Below, in pieces: positions 21,224-29,507 of a DNA stretch of 64,000 nt. The stretch's first letter is position 1. Each line of letters starts with the position of its first letter. The notes beneath the pieces were generated by a model. It saw nothing but the letters and a program-made list of their open reading frames with translations, was not told the DNA's origin and made no database searches. Position numbers and translations under genes: made by a program. Source of the DNA: Mycobacterium sp. E787 (GTDB taxonomy: Bacteria; Actinomycetota; Actinomycetes; Mycobacteriales; Mycobacteriaceae); contig NZ_LZKL01000064.1 of assembly GCF_001668725.1 (NCBI RefSeq), forward strand, positions 124,001 through 188,000. The letters run 5' to 3'.

Positions 21224-22435
21224 GTGCAACCGGGGGAGGCCATGCGCCACGCCGACATCCATGGCTCGTGCGCGACCGACTTCGTCGGGGTCCGCGACGC
21301 ATTCGAGCGCAACTTTGCGCAGGGCAAAGAGGTCGGCGCGGCCGTGGCGGTGTGGGTGGACGGCGACCTCGTCGTCAACCTCTGGGGCGGCTGGGCCGAC
21401 GCCGCCGGCACCCGGCCCTGGCGACAAGACACCCTGACGACGGTGCTGTCCGGCACCAAGGGCCTGTCGGCCACCTGCGTGCACCAGCTGGCCGACCGCG
21501 GCGAGCTGGACCTGCACGCGCCGGTGGCGCGCTACTGGCCCGAGTTCGGTCAGGCGGGCAAGGAAGCCATCACGTTGGCGATGGTGATGGGCCATCGCTC
21601 CGGCGTCATCGGGCCGCGCACCCGCATGCGCTGGGAAGACGTCGCCGACTGGGACTTCGTCTGCGAGCAACTGGCCGCTGCCGACCCCTGGTGGGAGCCC
21701 GGCACCGCACAGGGCTACCACATGACCACGTTCGGCTTCATCCTCGGCGAGGTCTTCCGCCGCGTAACGGGCCGCACCATCGGCCACTACCTGCGCACCG
21801 AGATCGCCGAACCCCTGGGCGCCGACGTCCACATCGGACTGCCCCTTGCCGAGCAGCGCCGCTGCGCCGAGCGGGTGAACAAGCCGCACGCTAGGGACCT
21901 GCTGGCCGAGGCACAAGCCCCCGGCTACCCGACCAGCCTGGCCGAACACCCGAAGGCGGGGCTGTCCATCGCGATGGGGTTCGCGCCCGACGACGAACTG
22001 GGCTCTCACGACCTGGGGCTGTGGCGTGAGCTGGAGTTCCCCGGCACCAACGGCCAGGTGTCGGCGCTGGGGTTGGCGACCTTCTACAACGCGCTCGCGC
22101 AGGAGAAGCTCCTCAGCCGTGAGCACATGGAACTGGTCAGGGTCGCGCAGGGCGGTTTCGACACCGACTTGGTGCTGGGCCCGCGGGTCGCCGACCACGG
22201 GTGGGGTCTGGGCTACATGCTCAACCAGCGCTGCGTCAACGGACCCAACCCCCGGATCTTCGGTCACGGTGGCCTCGGCGGTTCGTTCGGGTTCGTCGAC
22301 CTGGAACACGGGATCGGCTACGCCTACGTGGCGAATCGCTTCGACGCCACCAAGGCGAATGCCGATCCGCGCAGCCTCGCATTGAGCGACGAGGTCTACG
22401 CCGCGCTCGGCCTCGTCGAGCGCGCCTCGGCATAA
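21224..22435 (+). CDS. lipP: Serine beta-lactamase-like esterase/lipase (LipP)
   Basis: 403 residues of the class C beta-lactamase/esterase fold. The SxxK motif is SGTK at residues 76-79, a Tyr motif occurs at GYHMTTFG, and HGGLGGS near the C-terminus takes the place of the KTG-like element. It likely hydrolyses short-chain esters in the cytoplasm, as there is no signal peptide. The GTG start is favoured by GGAAGG five bases upstream; ATG 21242 has GGGGGAGG only two bases away. It lies immediately downstream of tRNA-Gly and ends at a strong hairpin. Confidence 0.9.
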   Translation: MQPGEAMRHADIHGSCATDFVGVRDAFERNFAQGKEVGAAVAVWVDGDLVVNLWGGWADAAGTRPWRQDTLTTVLSGTKGLSATCVHQLADRGELDLHAPVARYWPEFGQAGKEAITLAMVMGHRSGVIGPRTRMRWEDVADWDFVCEQLAAADPWWEPGTAQGYHMTTFGFILGEVFRRVTGRTIGHYLRTEIAEPLGADVHIGLPLAEQRRCAERVNKPHARDLLAEAQAPGYPTSLAEHPKAGLSIAMGFAPDDELGSHDLGLWRELEFPGTNGQVSALGLATFYNALAQEKLLSREHMELVRVAQGGFDTDLVLGPRVADHGWGLGYMLNQRCVNGPNPRIFGHGGLGGSFGFVDLEHGIGYAYVANRFDATKANADPRSLALSDEVYAALGLVERASA

Positions 22436-22438
22436 ACC

Positions 22439-22471
22439 CGCGCCCTGCCGAACGGTCATCGGCAGGGCGCG
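22439..22471. terminator. Bidirectional hairpin terminator after lipP
   Basis: CGCGCCCTGCCGA (22439-22451) and TCGGCAGGGCGCG (22459-22471) form a perfect 13-bp stem with a 7-base loop between the convergent lipP and the small secreted-protein gene. Confidence 0.8.
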
Positions 22472-22487
22472 GTTGATCGGATAAGTG

Positions 22488-22754
22488 TCAGCGATGATCC
22501 CAGCCGGGACCGCCCGGACCGCCCGGTCCGCGCCAGGGCTCGGGGTGCGGGTTCGGGCCGGGACCGCGCCAGTTGTCGTGGCAATGCCCGCGGTCCCAGT
22601 TGTCGCCCCAGCCCGGATCCCAGAAGTCGCCGGGGCACCATTGCGGGAACGGCCCGGGCTGCGCGTGGGCCTCGGTGGCGGCGCCGAGGCCGCCCAGCCC
22701 GAGACCGACGATTATCGCGAAAACGGTTGCAGCTAAAAGTGGAAGAGGTTTCAC
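22488..22754 (-). CDS. Small secreted Trp/Gly/Pro-rich protein
   Basis: 88 residues from GTG 22754; a TTG twelve codons upstream is the alternative. VKPLPLLAATVFAIIVGLGL is a signal peptide, with likely cleavage after TEAHA. The mature part (QPGPFPQWCPGDFWDPGW) has two Cys (WCPG and HCH) and many Trp, Gly and Pro, a composition recurrent in small secreted mycobacterial proteins of unknown role. The gene at 57108-57452 shares the signal-peptide plus YCPGG/WCPG style. It is convergent with lipP. Confidence 0.75.
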   Translation of the reverse strand: MKPLPLLAATVFAIIVGLGLGGLGAATEAHAQPGPFPQWCPGDFWDPGWGDNWDRGHCHDNWRGPGPNPHPEPWRGPGGPGGPGWDHR

Positions 22755-22887
22755 GGTCGCTACCAATACCCCCGCCGGAGCGGCCCTCAAACAATAGACG
22801 CCAGCGTTTCTTGCTGAGCGTTTCCTGTCAGCCGGCGCCGGCCCCGCCGACCTGGCGATTCCTCGATCCGCGCCGCGGTGAGGTTGG

Positions 22888-23694
22888 TCACGTCTGGCAG
22901 GCCGGGCACCAGAACACGTTTCGCCCCTCCAGCACCTCCGTACGGATCGGGCCGCCGCACACCCGGCAGGCCTCCCCCGCGCGCCGGTACACGTATGTCC
23001 GTGGCCGCCCCGGCCGGTATGACGGCGGACCGTGGTCGTGTTCGGGCAGCACCACGACGATCTTGCCGCGGCGCAGGCCGACCTTCATCAACGCCACCAG
23101 ATCGGTCCAGGCCGCGTCGAACTCCGCCTCCCCGATCCCCCGGCCGGGCCGGAAGGGATCGATGCGGTGGCGGAAGAGCAACTCGTTGCGGTAGACGTTG
23201 CCCACGCCGGCCATGACCGTCTGGTCCATCAGCAGTGCCGCAATGGGCCTGCGGGACTTGGTGATTCGCGCCCACGCCCAGGACGGGTCGGCGTCGCTGC
23301 GTAACGGGTCGGGACCGAGCCTGGCCACCACGTCGCTGACCTGGCCCTCGTCGATGACTTCGCACACGGTCGGACCGCGCAAGTCGGTGCCGTAGCCCTC
23401 CCCGACCATCCGCATCCGCACCTGCCCGACCGGAGGGGGTGGCGGCTCCCCGGCGGCGCGCTCCCACTCGGTGAATGCGCCGTAGAGGCCCAGATGCACG
23501 TGCACGATCGGGCCGCCCTCGTAGTGATGAAACAGGTGCTTGCCCCAGGCGCTGGTCCGTCGCAGCACCCGGCCGTCCACGACGGCCGCCGCTCCCGCGA
23601 ACCGGCCCTGCGGGCTCGACACCGCGACCGGCGCGCCGCCGTACCGCCGTTGATGCAGCCGGGCCAGCCGGTGCAGGGTGTGCCCCTCGGGCAC
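22888..23694 (-). CDS. nei: Endonuclease VIII-type DNA glycosylase (Fpg/Nei family)
   Basis: 268 residues. Catalytic Pro2-Glu3 (MPEGHTLHRL) and Lys52 (SAWGKHLF) are present, then the helix-two-turn-helix segment (MAGVGNVYRNELLF) and a C-terminal zinc finger (CRVCGG...CPAC). The enzyme excises oxidised pyrimidines with AP-lyase activity; PEGH and the sequence after K52 place it with Nei rather than Fpg. The GTG start is two bases after the rpiB stop, so rpiB and nei are cotranscribed, as in M. tuberculosis (Rv2464c-Rv2465c). Confidence 0.93.
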   Translation of the reverse strand: MPEGHTLHRLARLHQRRYGGAPVAVSSPQGRFAGAAAVVDGRVLRRTSAWGKHLFHHYEGGPIVHVHLGLYGAFTEWERAAGEPPPPPVGQVRMRMVGEGYGTDLRGPTVCEVIDEGQVSDVVARLGPDPLRSDADPSWAWARITKSRRPIAALLMDQTVMAGVGNVYRNELLFRHRIDPFRPGRGIGEAEFDAAWTDLVALMKVGLRRGKIVVVLPEHDHGPPSYRPGRPRTYVYRRAGEACRVCGGPIRTEVLEGRNVFWCPACQT

Positions 23695-23696
23695 GC

Positions 23697-24176
23697 TCAG
23701 CCCGGCGCGCCGGGCACCGGCGGCGCTTGGTGGGTGCGTTCGTACTCCGCGAGGATGTCGATACGGCGTTGGTGGCGTTCAGCTTTCGACCATTGCGCGC
23801 TGAGGAAGGCGTCGACGATCTCCAGCGCCTCGGACACGGTGTGCATGCGGCCGCCGATGCCGATCAACTGCGCGTTGTTGTGCTCGCGGGCCAGCGTCGC
23901 GGTCTCGACGCTCCACGCCAGCGCGCAGCGGGCCCCCGGCACCTTGTTGGCCGCGATCTGCTCACCGTTGCCCGAACCGCCCAGGACGATGCCGAGGCTG
24001 TCCGGGTCGGCGACGGTGCGCGTGGCTGCCGCGATGCAGAACGCGGGGTAGTCGTCCTCGGCGTCATAGGTGAAGGCGCCGCAATCAATCGGCTCGTGCC
24101 CGGCCTCTTTGAGATGGGAGATGATCTGCTGCTTGAGCTCAAATCCGGCGTGGTCGGAGCCGAGGTAGACGCGCAT
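23697..24176 (-). CDS. rpiB: Ribose-5-phosphate isomerase B
   Basis: 159 residues. N-terminal YLGSDHAGFELK and the GGSGNGEQIAANK loop identify RpiB; as in other mycobacterial RpiB, a Glu follows GNG where the E. coli type has a Cys-based catalytic site elsewhere. It interconverts ribose-5-P and ribulose-5-P. It is coupled to nei downstream, with the mycothiol-dependent reductase gene 37 bases upstream, so a three-gene unit is likely. Confidence 0.95.
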   Translation of the reverse strand: MRVYLGSDHAGFELKQQIISHLKEAGHEPIDCGAFTYDAEDDYPAFCIAAATRTVADPDSLGIVLGGSGNGEQIAANKVPGARCALAWSVETATLAREHNNAQLIGIGGRMHTVSEALEIVDAFLSAQWSKAERHQRRIDILAEYERTHQAPPVPGAPG

Positions 24177-24213
24177 GCCCGCAATCCTTACACAGCGGCG
24201 CCCACCGCATCGG

Positions 24214-24825
24214 CTAGTCGAATTCGGGCTTCTCGGTGCGGGTCCGCTTGAGCTCGAAGAAGTGCGGGTACGACGCGAACGTCACCGACGCGTCCCACAG
24301 CTTGCCGGCCTCCTCGCCGCGCGGGATCTTCGACAGCACCGGCCCGAAGAACGCCACCCCGTTGACGTGGATGGTCGGCGTGCCGACGTCGTCGCCGACG
24401 GCGTCCATGCCGGCGTGGTGGCTCTTGCGCAGGGCGTCGTCGTAGGCGTCGCTGTGCGCCGCCTCGGCGAGCTCGGCGGGCAGGCCTGCGTCGGCCAGCG
24501 ACAGCTTGATGACCTCGTCGAGGTTCTTGTTGTCCTCGTTGTGAATCCGGGTGCCCATCGCGGTGTACAGCGGGTCCAGCACTTTGGCGCCGTGAGCCTG
24601 CTCGGCGGCGATCGCCACCCGCACCGGGCCCCAGGCGTGCTTCATCATCTCGCGGTATTTGTCCGGCAAGCCTTCGCGGTTCTCGTTGAGGATCGCGAGG
24701 CTCATCACGTGGAAGTGCACGTCGATGTCCCGGACCTTCTCCACCTCGAGGATCCAGCGCGACGTGATCCAGCACCAAGGGCACAGCGGATCGAACCAGA
24801 AGTCGGCTCGGTTCTTCTCGGGCAT
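24214..24825 (-). CDS. Mycothiol-dependent DsbA-like reductase (Mrx2 / Rv2466c family)
   Basis: 203 residues with a thioredoxin-like DsbA fold. The active site CPWC is at residues 15-18 ([13 protein letters not shown]), and the cis-Pro loop is GTPTIHVNG. There is no signal peptide, so it is cytoplasmic. The M. tuberculosis homologue is a SigH-induced, mycothiol-dependent nitroreductase/oxidoreductase that activates thienopyrimidine prodrugs. It is divergent from pepN and likely leads the unit with rpiB and nei. Confidence 0.92.
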   Translation of the reverse strand: MPEKNRADFWFDPLCPWCWITSRWILEVEKVRDIDVHFHVMSLAILNENREGLPDKYREMMKHAWGPVRVAIAAEQAHGAKVLDPLYTAMGTRIHNEDNKNLDEVIKLSLADAGLPAELAEAAHSDAYDDALRKSHHAGMDAVGDDVGTPTIHVNGVAFFGPVLSKIPRGEEAGKLWDASVTFASYPHFFELKRTRTEKPEFD

Positions 24826-24915
24826 AGCGCAGTCCTTTCGTCGGTCAAGACACCTTCAGCACAACCGTAGGCCGCTCGCGGCTGTTCCCGTCCTGCGCGG
24901 GACTAAGTTGTACGC

Positions 24916-27498
24916 GTGGCCCTTCCTAATCTGACCCGGGACCAGGCCGTCGAACGCGCCGCCCTGATCACCGTCGACAGCTACCAGATCGCCCTCGATG
25001 TCACCGACGGCAAGGGGGCGCCGGGCGAGCGAACCTTCCGGTCCACCACGACCGTGGTGTTCGACGCGCTGCCCGGTGCCGACACGTACATCGACCTGGC
25101 CGCCGAGACGGTGCGCAGCGCGACACTCAACGGCCGCGAGCTCGACGTGTCCGGATACGACGAGTCGCTCGGCATCCCGCTCACCGGGCTCGACAAACGG
25201 AACACCCTCGTCGTCGACGCCGACTGCCGCTATTCGAACACCGGCGAGGGGCTGCACCACTTCGTCGACCCGGTGGACGACGAGACATATCTGTATTCGC
25301 AATTCGAAACCGCCGACGCCAAGCGCATGTTCGCCTGCTTCGACCAGCCCGACCTCAAGGCGACGTTCGACGTGCGGGTGGTCGCCCCCCGGCATTGGAA
25401 GGTGGTGTCCAACGGCGCGCCCGAGTCGGTGCAGGACGGCGTGCACACCTTTGCCACCACGCCGCGAATGAGCACCTACCTGGTGGCGCTGATCGCCGGG
25501 CCGTACGCGGAGTGGAGGGACAGCTACACCGACGAGCACGGCGAGATCCCGCTGGGCATCTACTGCCGGGCATCGCTGGCGCAATACATGGACGCCGAGC
25601 GATTGTTCACCCAGACCAAGCAGGGATTTGGCTTCTACCACAAGAACTTTGGCCTGCCCTACGCGTTCGGCAAGTACGACCAGCTGTTCGTCCCCGAGTT
25701 CAACGCCGGCGCCATGGAAAACGCCGGGGCGGTGACCTTCCTCGAGGACTACGTCTTCCGCAGCAAGGTCACGCGCGCCTCGTACGAGCGGCGCGCCGAG
25801 ACCGTGCTGCACGAGATGGCGCACATGTGGTTCGGGGACCTGGTCACCATGACGTGGTGGGACGACCTGTGGCTCAACGAGTCGTTCGCCACCTTCGCGT
25901 CGGTGCTGTGTCAAAGCGAGGCAACCGAATTCACCGAGGCCTGGACGACGTTCGCCACCGTCGAGAAGTCGTGGGCGTACCGTCAGGACCAGTTGCCGTC
26001 GACGCACCCGATCGCCGCCGAGATCCCCGACCTGGCCGCCGTCGAGGTGAACTTCGACGGGATCACCTACGCCAAGGGCGCTTCGGTACTCAAGCAGCTG
26101 GTCGCCTACGTCGGGCTGGAGCACTTCCTGGCCGGGCTGCGCGACTACTTCCGCACGCACGCCTACGGCAACGCCACGTTCGACGATCTGATCGCCGCGC
26201 TGGAGCAGGCGTCCGGTCGCGACCTGTCCGATTGGGGCCGGCAGTGGCTGAAGACCACCGGGCTCAACACGCTGCGACCCGACTTCGACGTCGACGCCGA
26301 CGGCAGGTTCACCAGGTTCGCGGTAACTCAGAGCGGCGCCGAGCCGGGGGCCGGTGAGACGCGGGTGCACCGGCTGGCGGTGGGCATCTACGACGACGAC
26401 GCTTCAAACGGCGCCGGCAAGCTGGTGCGCGTGCACCGGGAGGAGCTCGACGTCGAGGGTGCACAGACGGAAGTCCCTGCGCTGGTTGGGGTTTCGCGGG
26501 GCAAGCTGATCCTGGTCAACGACGACGACCTGACCTATTGCTCGTTGCGGCTCGATGCCCAGTCGTTGCAGACCGCGCTGGAGCGCATCGCCGACATCGC
26601 CGAGCCGCTGCCCCGCTCGCTGGTGTGGTCGGCGGCCTGGGAGATGACCCGCGAGGCCGAGCTGCGCGCCCGCGACTTCGTGGCACTGGTCTCCGGCGGC
26701 GTGCCGGCCGAAACCGAGGTCGGGGTGGCCCAACGGCTGCTGATGCAGGCGCAGACGGCACTGGCGTCCTACGCCGAGCCGGGGTGGGCGCGCGAGCACG
26801 GCTGGCCGCAGTTCGCCGACCGGCTGCTGGAGTTGGCGCGCGCGGCGCAACCGGGATCGGATCACCAGCTCGCGTTCGTCAACACGCTGTGCACGTCGGT
26901 GCTGTCCACCAAGCACGTCGTGGTGCTGGCCGACCTGCTCGACCGCGACCCCGCCGACCTCGGCCTGCCCGGCCTCGACATCGACACCGACCTGCGCTGG
27001 CGGATCGTGACCGCGCTGGCCGCCGCCGGCGAGATCGACGCCGACGGGCCCGCCACACCGTTCATCGACGCCGAGGTGCGGCGCGACCCGACCGCCGCGG
27101 GGAAACGCCACGGCGCCCAGGCGGCGGCGGCGCGGCCCCAGCTGGCGGTCAAGGAGGAGGCCTGGACCACCGTGGTCGAGGACGACACCCTGGCCAACAT
27201 CACGGCGCGCTCGATGATCGCCGGCATCGCGCCGCCCGGGCAGCACGAGTTGCTCGAGCCGTTCACCGCGCGCTACTTCGCGGCGATCCTCGGCGTCTGG
27301 ACGCGGCGATCCAGCGAGGTCGCCCAGACCGTGGTGATCGGGCTCTACCCGCACTGGGACATCAGCGAGGCCGCCATCGCGGCCGCCGACCAGTTCCTCG
27401 CCGACCCGGATATTCCGCCCGCGCTGCGCCGCCTGGTGCTGGAAGGCCAGGCCGGGATCAAGCGTTCGCTGCGCGCCCGCCAGTTCGACGCGTCCTGA
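24916..27498 (+). CDS. pepN: Aminopeptidase N (M1 zinc metallopeptidase)
   Basis: 860 residues. The substrate-binding GAMENAGAVTF motif is followed by the zinc site HEMAHMWFGD with the third ligand Glu in WLNESFA (HExxH-x18-E). The C-terminal helical ERAP-like domain fills residues ~530-860. It releases N-terminal amino acids from peptides in the cytoplasm, downstream of Clp and other proteases. The GTG start gives MALPNLTRDQAVERA. It is divergent from the mycothiol reductase gene and convergent with the DUF5130 gene. Confidence 0.96.
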   Translation: MALPNLTRDQAVERAALITVDSYQIALDVTDGKGAPGERTFRSTTTVVFDALPGADTYIDLAAETVRSATLNGRELDVSGYDESLGIPLTGLDKRNTLVVDADCRYSNTGEGLHHFVDPVDDETYLYSQFETADAKRMFACFDQPDLKATFDVRVVAPRHWKVVSNGAPESVQDGVHTFATTPRMSTYLVALIAGPYAEWRDSYTDEHGEIPLGIYCRASLAQYMDAERLFTQTKQGFGFYHKNFGLPYAFGKYDQLFVPEFNAGAMENAGAVTFLEDYVFRSKVTRASYERRAETVLHEMAHMWFGDLVTMTWWDDLWLNESFATFASVLCQSEATEFTEAWTTFATVEKSWAYRQDQLPSTHPIAAEIPDLAAVEVNFDGITYAKGASVLKQLVAYVGLEHFLAGLRDYFRTHAYGNATFDDLIAALEQASGRDLSDWGRQWLKTTGLNTLRPDFDVDADGRFTRFAVTQSGAEPGAGETRVHRLAVGIYDDDASNGAGKLVRVHREELDVEGAQTEVPALVGVSRGKLILVNDDDLTYCSLRLDAQSLQTALERIADIAEPLPRSLVWSAAWEMTREAELRARDFVALVSGGVPAETEVGVAQRLLMQAQTALASYAEPGWAREHGWPQFADRLLELARAAQPGSDHQLAFVNTLCTSVLSTKHVVVLADLLDRDPADLGLPGLDIDTDLRWRIVTALAAAGEIDADGPATPFIDAEVRRDPTAAGKRHGAQAAAARPQLAVKEEAWTTVVEDDTLANITARSMIAGIAPPGQHELLEPFTARYFAAILGVWTRRSSEVAQTVVIGLYPHWDISEAAIAAADQFLADPDIPPALRRLVLEGQAGIKRSLRARQFDAS

Positions 27499-27565
27499 TC
27501 GAGCCTGCGCTCAGCGTGTCGAAAAGGAGCCAACCTTCGCTCTGGTCGCAGTCTCGGCGCCGGAA

Positions 27566-28033
27566 CTAGGCCGGCGAGATGCCGGCGCTGAGCACCCGGA
27601 TCGCGCTGACCAACCCGTCTACAAGGCTGCCCTGCTCGAACGCCGACGCGGCGGCGGCGACCCCGAGCGGCACGGCCGACTCGGCGCCGCGCCCCCGGAC
27701 CGCCGACCCGTAGACCACCTCGATGGCGCGCTGGTTGGGCGAGACGGCGAGCAGCACCGCGTTGTCGGGCGTCGGCACGTCGGCCAGGATCTCGCGGGCC
27801 CGCGCGGCGGTGTCGTTGCCGAGGTCGCCGAGGTAGATGGCGAACCGCGCCCGCGACGCCCGCGAGCCGTACTTCAGCGCGTCGTCGATGGCCACCAGGT
27901 CCTTCGTCGGGAACGGGTAGTGCACCGACAGCTCGCCCGGCTCGGTCACGGCCGAGACCCGTCCGCTGGTGGTGATCACCGAACCCCGGGGCAGCCCGGC
28001 GTGCTCGACCGTCGCGACCTCACCACGTGCCAC
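27566..28033 (-). CDS. DUF5130 / TPM-like protein (Rv2468c homologue)
   Basis: About 155 residues from GTG 28033, which has GGAGG eight bases upstream; a TTG at 28048 would add five residues. The sequence contains the TPM-like core ([21 protein letters not shown], ending in a helical VSAIRVL segment). No transmembrane helix or signal is evident. It overlaps the 3' end of the upstream single-helix membrane-protein gene, so the two are coupled. In M. smegmatis, accessory cytochrome aa3 oxidase subunits map next to pepN, so a link to complex IV is possible but not shown here. Confidence 0.82.
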   Translation of the reverse strand: MARGEVATVEHAGLPRGSVITTSGRVSAVTEPGELSVHYPFPTKDLVAIDDALKYGSRASRARFAIYLGDLGNDTAARAREILADVPTPDNAVLLAVSPNQRAIEVVYGSAVRGRGAESAVPLGVAAAASAFEQGSLVDGLVSAIRVLSAGISPA

Positions 28034-28256
28034 TGGCGCCACCTCCAACCGAGAACTCCGATGCCCCGTGACCGCCGTGCGCGCGCCCGACGTCTTCGTC
28101 GATGGCGGCCCACAGGATCGGCGGGTGGGTCCACTTCTCCGACATCTTGTACGTCGCGGGGTGGGGTCCCTTGTGCGACCAGATCAGCGCCGACAGCACG
28201 ACGACCAACACCAGCGGAATCCCGATGAAGTACAGGTGAATCTCTGCAAGGCTCAC
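28020..28256 (-). CDS. ctaJ: Single-helix membrane protein, likely aa3 cytochrome oxidase accessory subunit (CtaJ-type)
   Basis: 78 residues from GTG 28256 ([15 protein letters not shown]). One hydrophobic helix ([21 protein letters not shown] without breaks, ~residues 6-26) is followed by [20 protein letters not shown] and a Gly/His-rich tail ending GGGASGTW. This matches my memory of the small CtaJ-type subunit annotated beside pepN in mycobacteria and found in the CIII2-CIV2 supercomplex. The symbol is given on that basis and could be exchanged with CtaI. It overlaps the DUF5130 gene start by about 14 bases. Confidence 0.65.
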   Translation of the reverse strand: MSLAEIHLYFIGIPLVLVVVLSALIWSHKGPHPATYKMSEKWTHPPILWAAIDEDVGRAHGGHGASEFSVGGGASGTW

Positions 28257-28312
28257 GACGCAAACCGTATCCCACCGGGTGAGCCGCCCGCACACTCGGA
28301 CATGAGATTTGG

Positions 28313-28960
28313 TCAGGCCGCGCCTTCGCCGAGGTACCGGGCCCAGGCCGGGTCCAGTTCCTTGACCGTCGACAACAGCCGCCAGTGCTGGCCCGTCGGC
28401 GGCAGGGGCGCCCGGCGCAGCGTCCAGCCGAGCTCGGCGAGCAGCTTGTCGCCCTTGCGATGGTTGCAGGTCGAGCAGCACGCGACGCAGTTCTCCCAGG
28501 AGTGGTCGCCGCCGCGGCTGCGGGGCACCACGTGGTCGACGGTGTCGGCCTTGGCCCCGCAGTAGGCGCAGCAGAAACGGTCGCGGTGCATGAGCGCGGC
28601 GCGGGTCATCGGCACCCGCGCCCGGTACGGGACCCGCACGTAGGACCGCAGCTGGATCACCGACGGCACCACGATCGACGTGCTGGCCGAGTGGATGACC
28701 GGCGCGGCCGGGTCGTCGTGCACCACGTCGGCCTTGCCGCAGATCACCATGACGATGGCCCGCCGCATCGGCAGCGCGGTCAGCGGCTCGTAGGTGGAGT
28801 TCAGCAGCAGCACCCGCCGTCGGCTCCAAATCGAGGCGCTGTCGTGGCGGGTGGGCGGATGGGTCTCGACGCTGTGCAGGCACGACGCGGTTGGGGGCCC
28901 GGTCAACCCTGCCGCGGCACCGGAACTGCGGTGGCTGCGGCGTCTCTTGCCATGCGCCAT
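28313..28960 (-). CDS. HNH endonuclease family protein (Rv2469c-like)
   Basis: 215 residues. The HNH core lies around residues 128-172: FCCAYCGAKADTVDHVVPRS, then GGDHSWENCVACCSTCNHRKG, with two CxxC pairs for a structural zinc, the catalytic His in VDHV and the Asn in ENCV. Upstream, LLLNSTYEPL is typical of this actinobacterial HNH subfamily, which is chromosomal and not phage-linked. The natural substrate is unknown. The N-terminus is basic. It is divergent from glbO. Confidence 0.88.
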   Translation of the reverse strand: MAHGKRRRSHRSSGAAAGLTGPPTASCLHSVETHPPTRHDSASIWSRRRVLLLNSTYEPLTALPMRRAIVMVICGKADVVHDDPAAPVIHSASTSIVVPSVIQLRSYVRVPYRARVPMTRAALMHRDRFCCAYCGAKADTVDHVVPRSRGGDHSWENCVACCSTCNHRKGDKLLAELGWTLRRAPLPPTGQHWRLLSTVKELDPAWARYLGEGAA

Positions 28961-29093
28961 AGATCCTCCGCGGATAGTCCACCATGATTCGCCGCCAAAC
29001 GCACCCTTATTGCTGGTGCGCGCCGTGTCAATCCGGTGAACACAAGGGGCGGCCCGCGGTTGCCCTCGGGGCGATGCACCACAATGGTGGGCG

Positions 29094-29483
29094 ATGGACC
29101 AGGTGAGCTTTTACGACGCTGTCGGCGGTGCCGAAACCTTCAACGCGATCGTGTCGCGGTTTTACGAGCAGGTCCCCGAGGACGAGATCCTGAGTCGGCT
29201 GTATCCCGCGGACGACCTCGCCGGCGCCGAGGAGCGACTGCGGATGTTCCTCGAGCAGTACTGGGGTGGGCCCCGCACCTACTCCGAGCGCCGCGGGCAC
29301 CCGCGGCTGCGGATGCGGCATGCCCCGTTCCGGATCACGCCCATCGAGCGCGACGCCTGGCTGCGGTGCATGCACACCGCGGTCGCCTCCATCGACTCGG
29401 AAACCCTCGACGACGCGCACCGTCGCGAGTTGCTTGAATACCTCGAAATGGCCGCGCATTCCTTGGTCAATTCATCGTTCTGA
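29094..29483 (+). CDS. glbO: Truncated haemoglobin O (group II)
   Basis: 129 residues. The expected haem-pocket residues are present: Tyr24 (B10), Tyr37 (CD1), His76 (F8, proximal, in MRHAPF) and Trp89 (G8). Compared with M. tuberculosis GlbO it has one extra N-terminal residue and near-identical helices. Proposed roles are O2 transport to the respiratory chain and NO/peroxide detoxification at the membrane. aglA follows 24 bases downstream on the same strand, as in M. tuberculosis. Confidence 0.96.
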   Translation: MDQVSFYDAVGGAETFNAIVSRFYEQVPEDEILSRLYPADDLAGAEERLRMFLEQYWGGPRTYSERRGHPRLRMRHAPFRITPIERDAWLRCMHTAVASIDSETLDDAHRRELLEYLEMAAHSLVNSSF

Positions 29484-29507
29484 CGCCCAGTTACCGAACG
29501 GAGCAGT

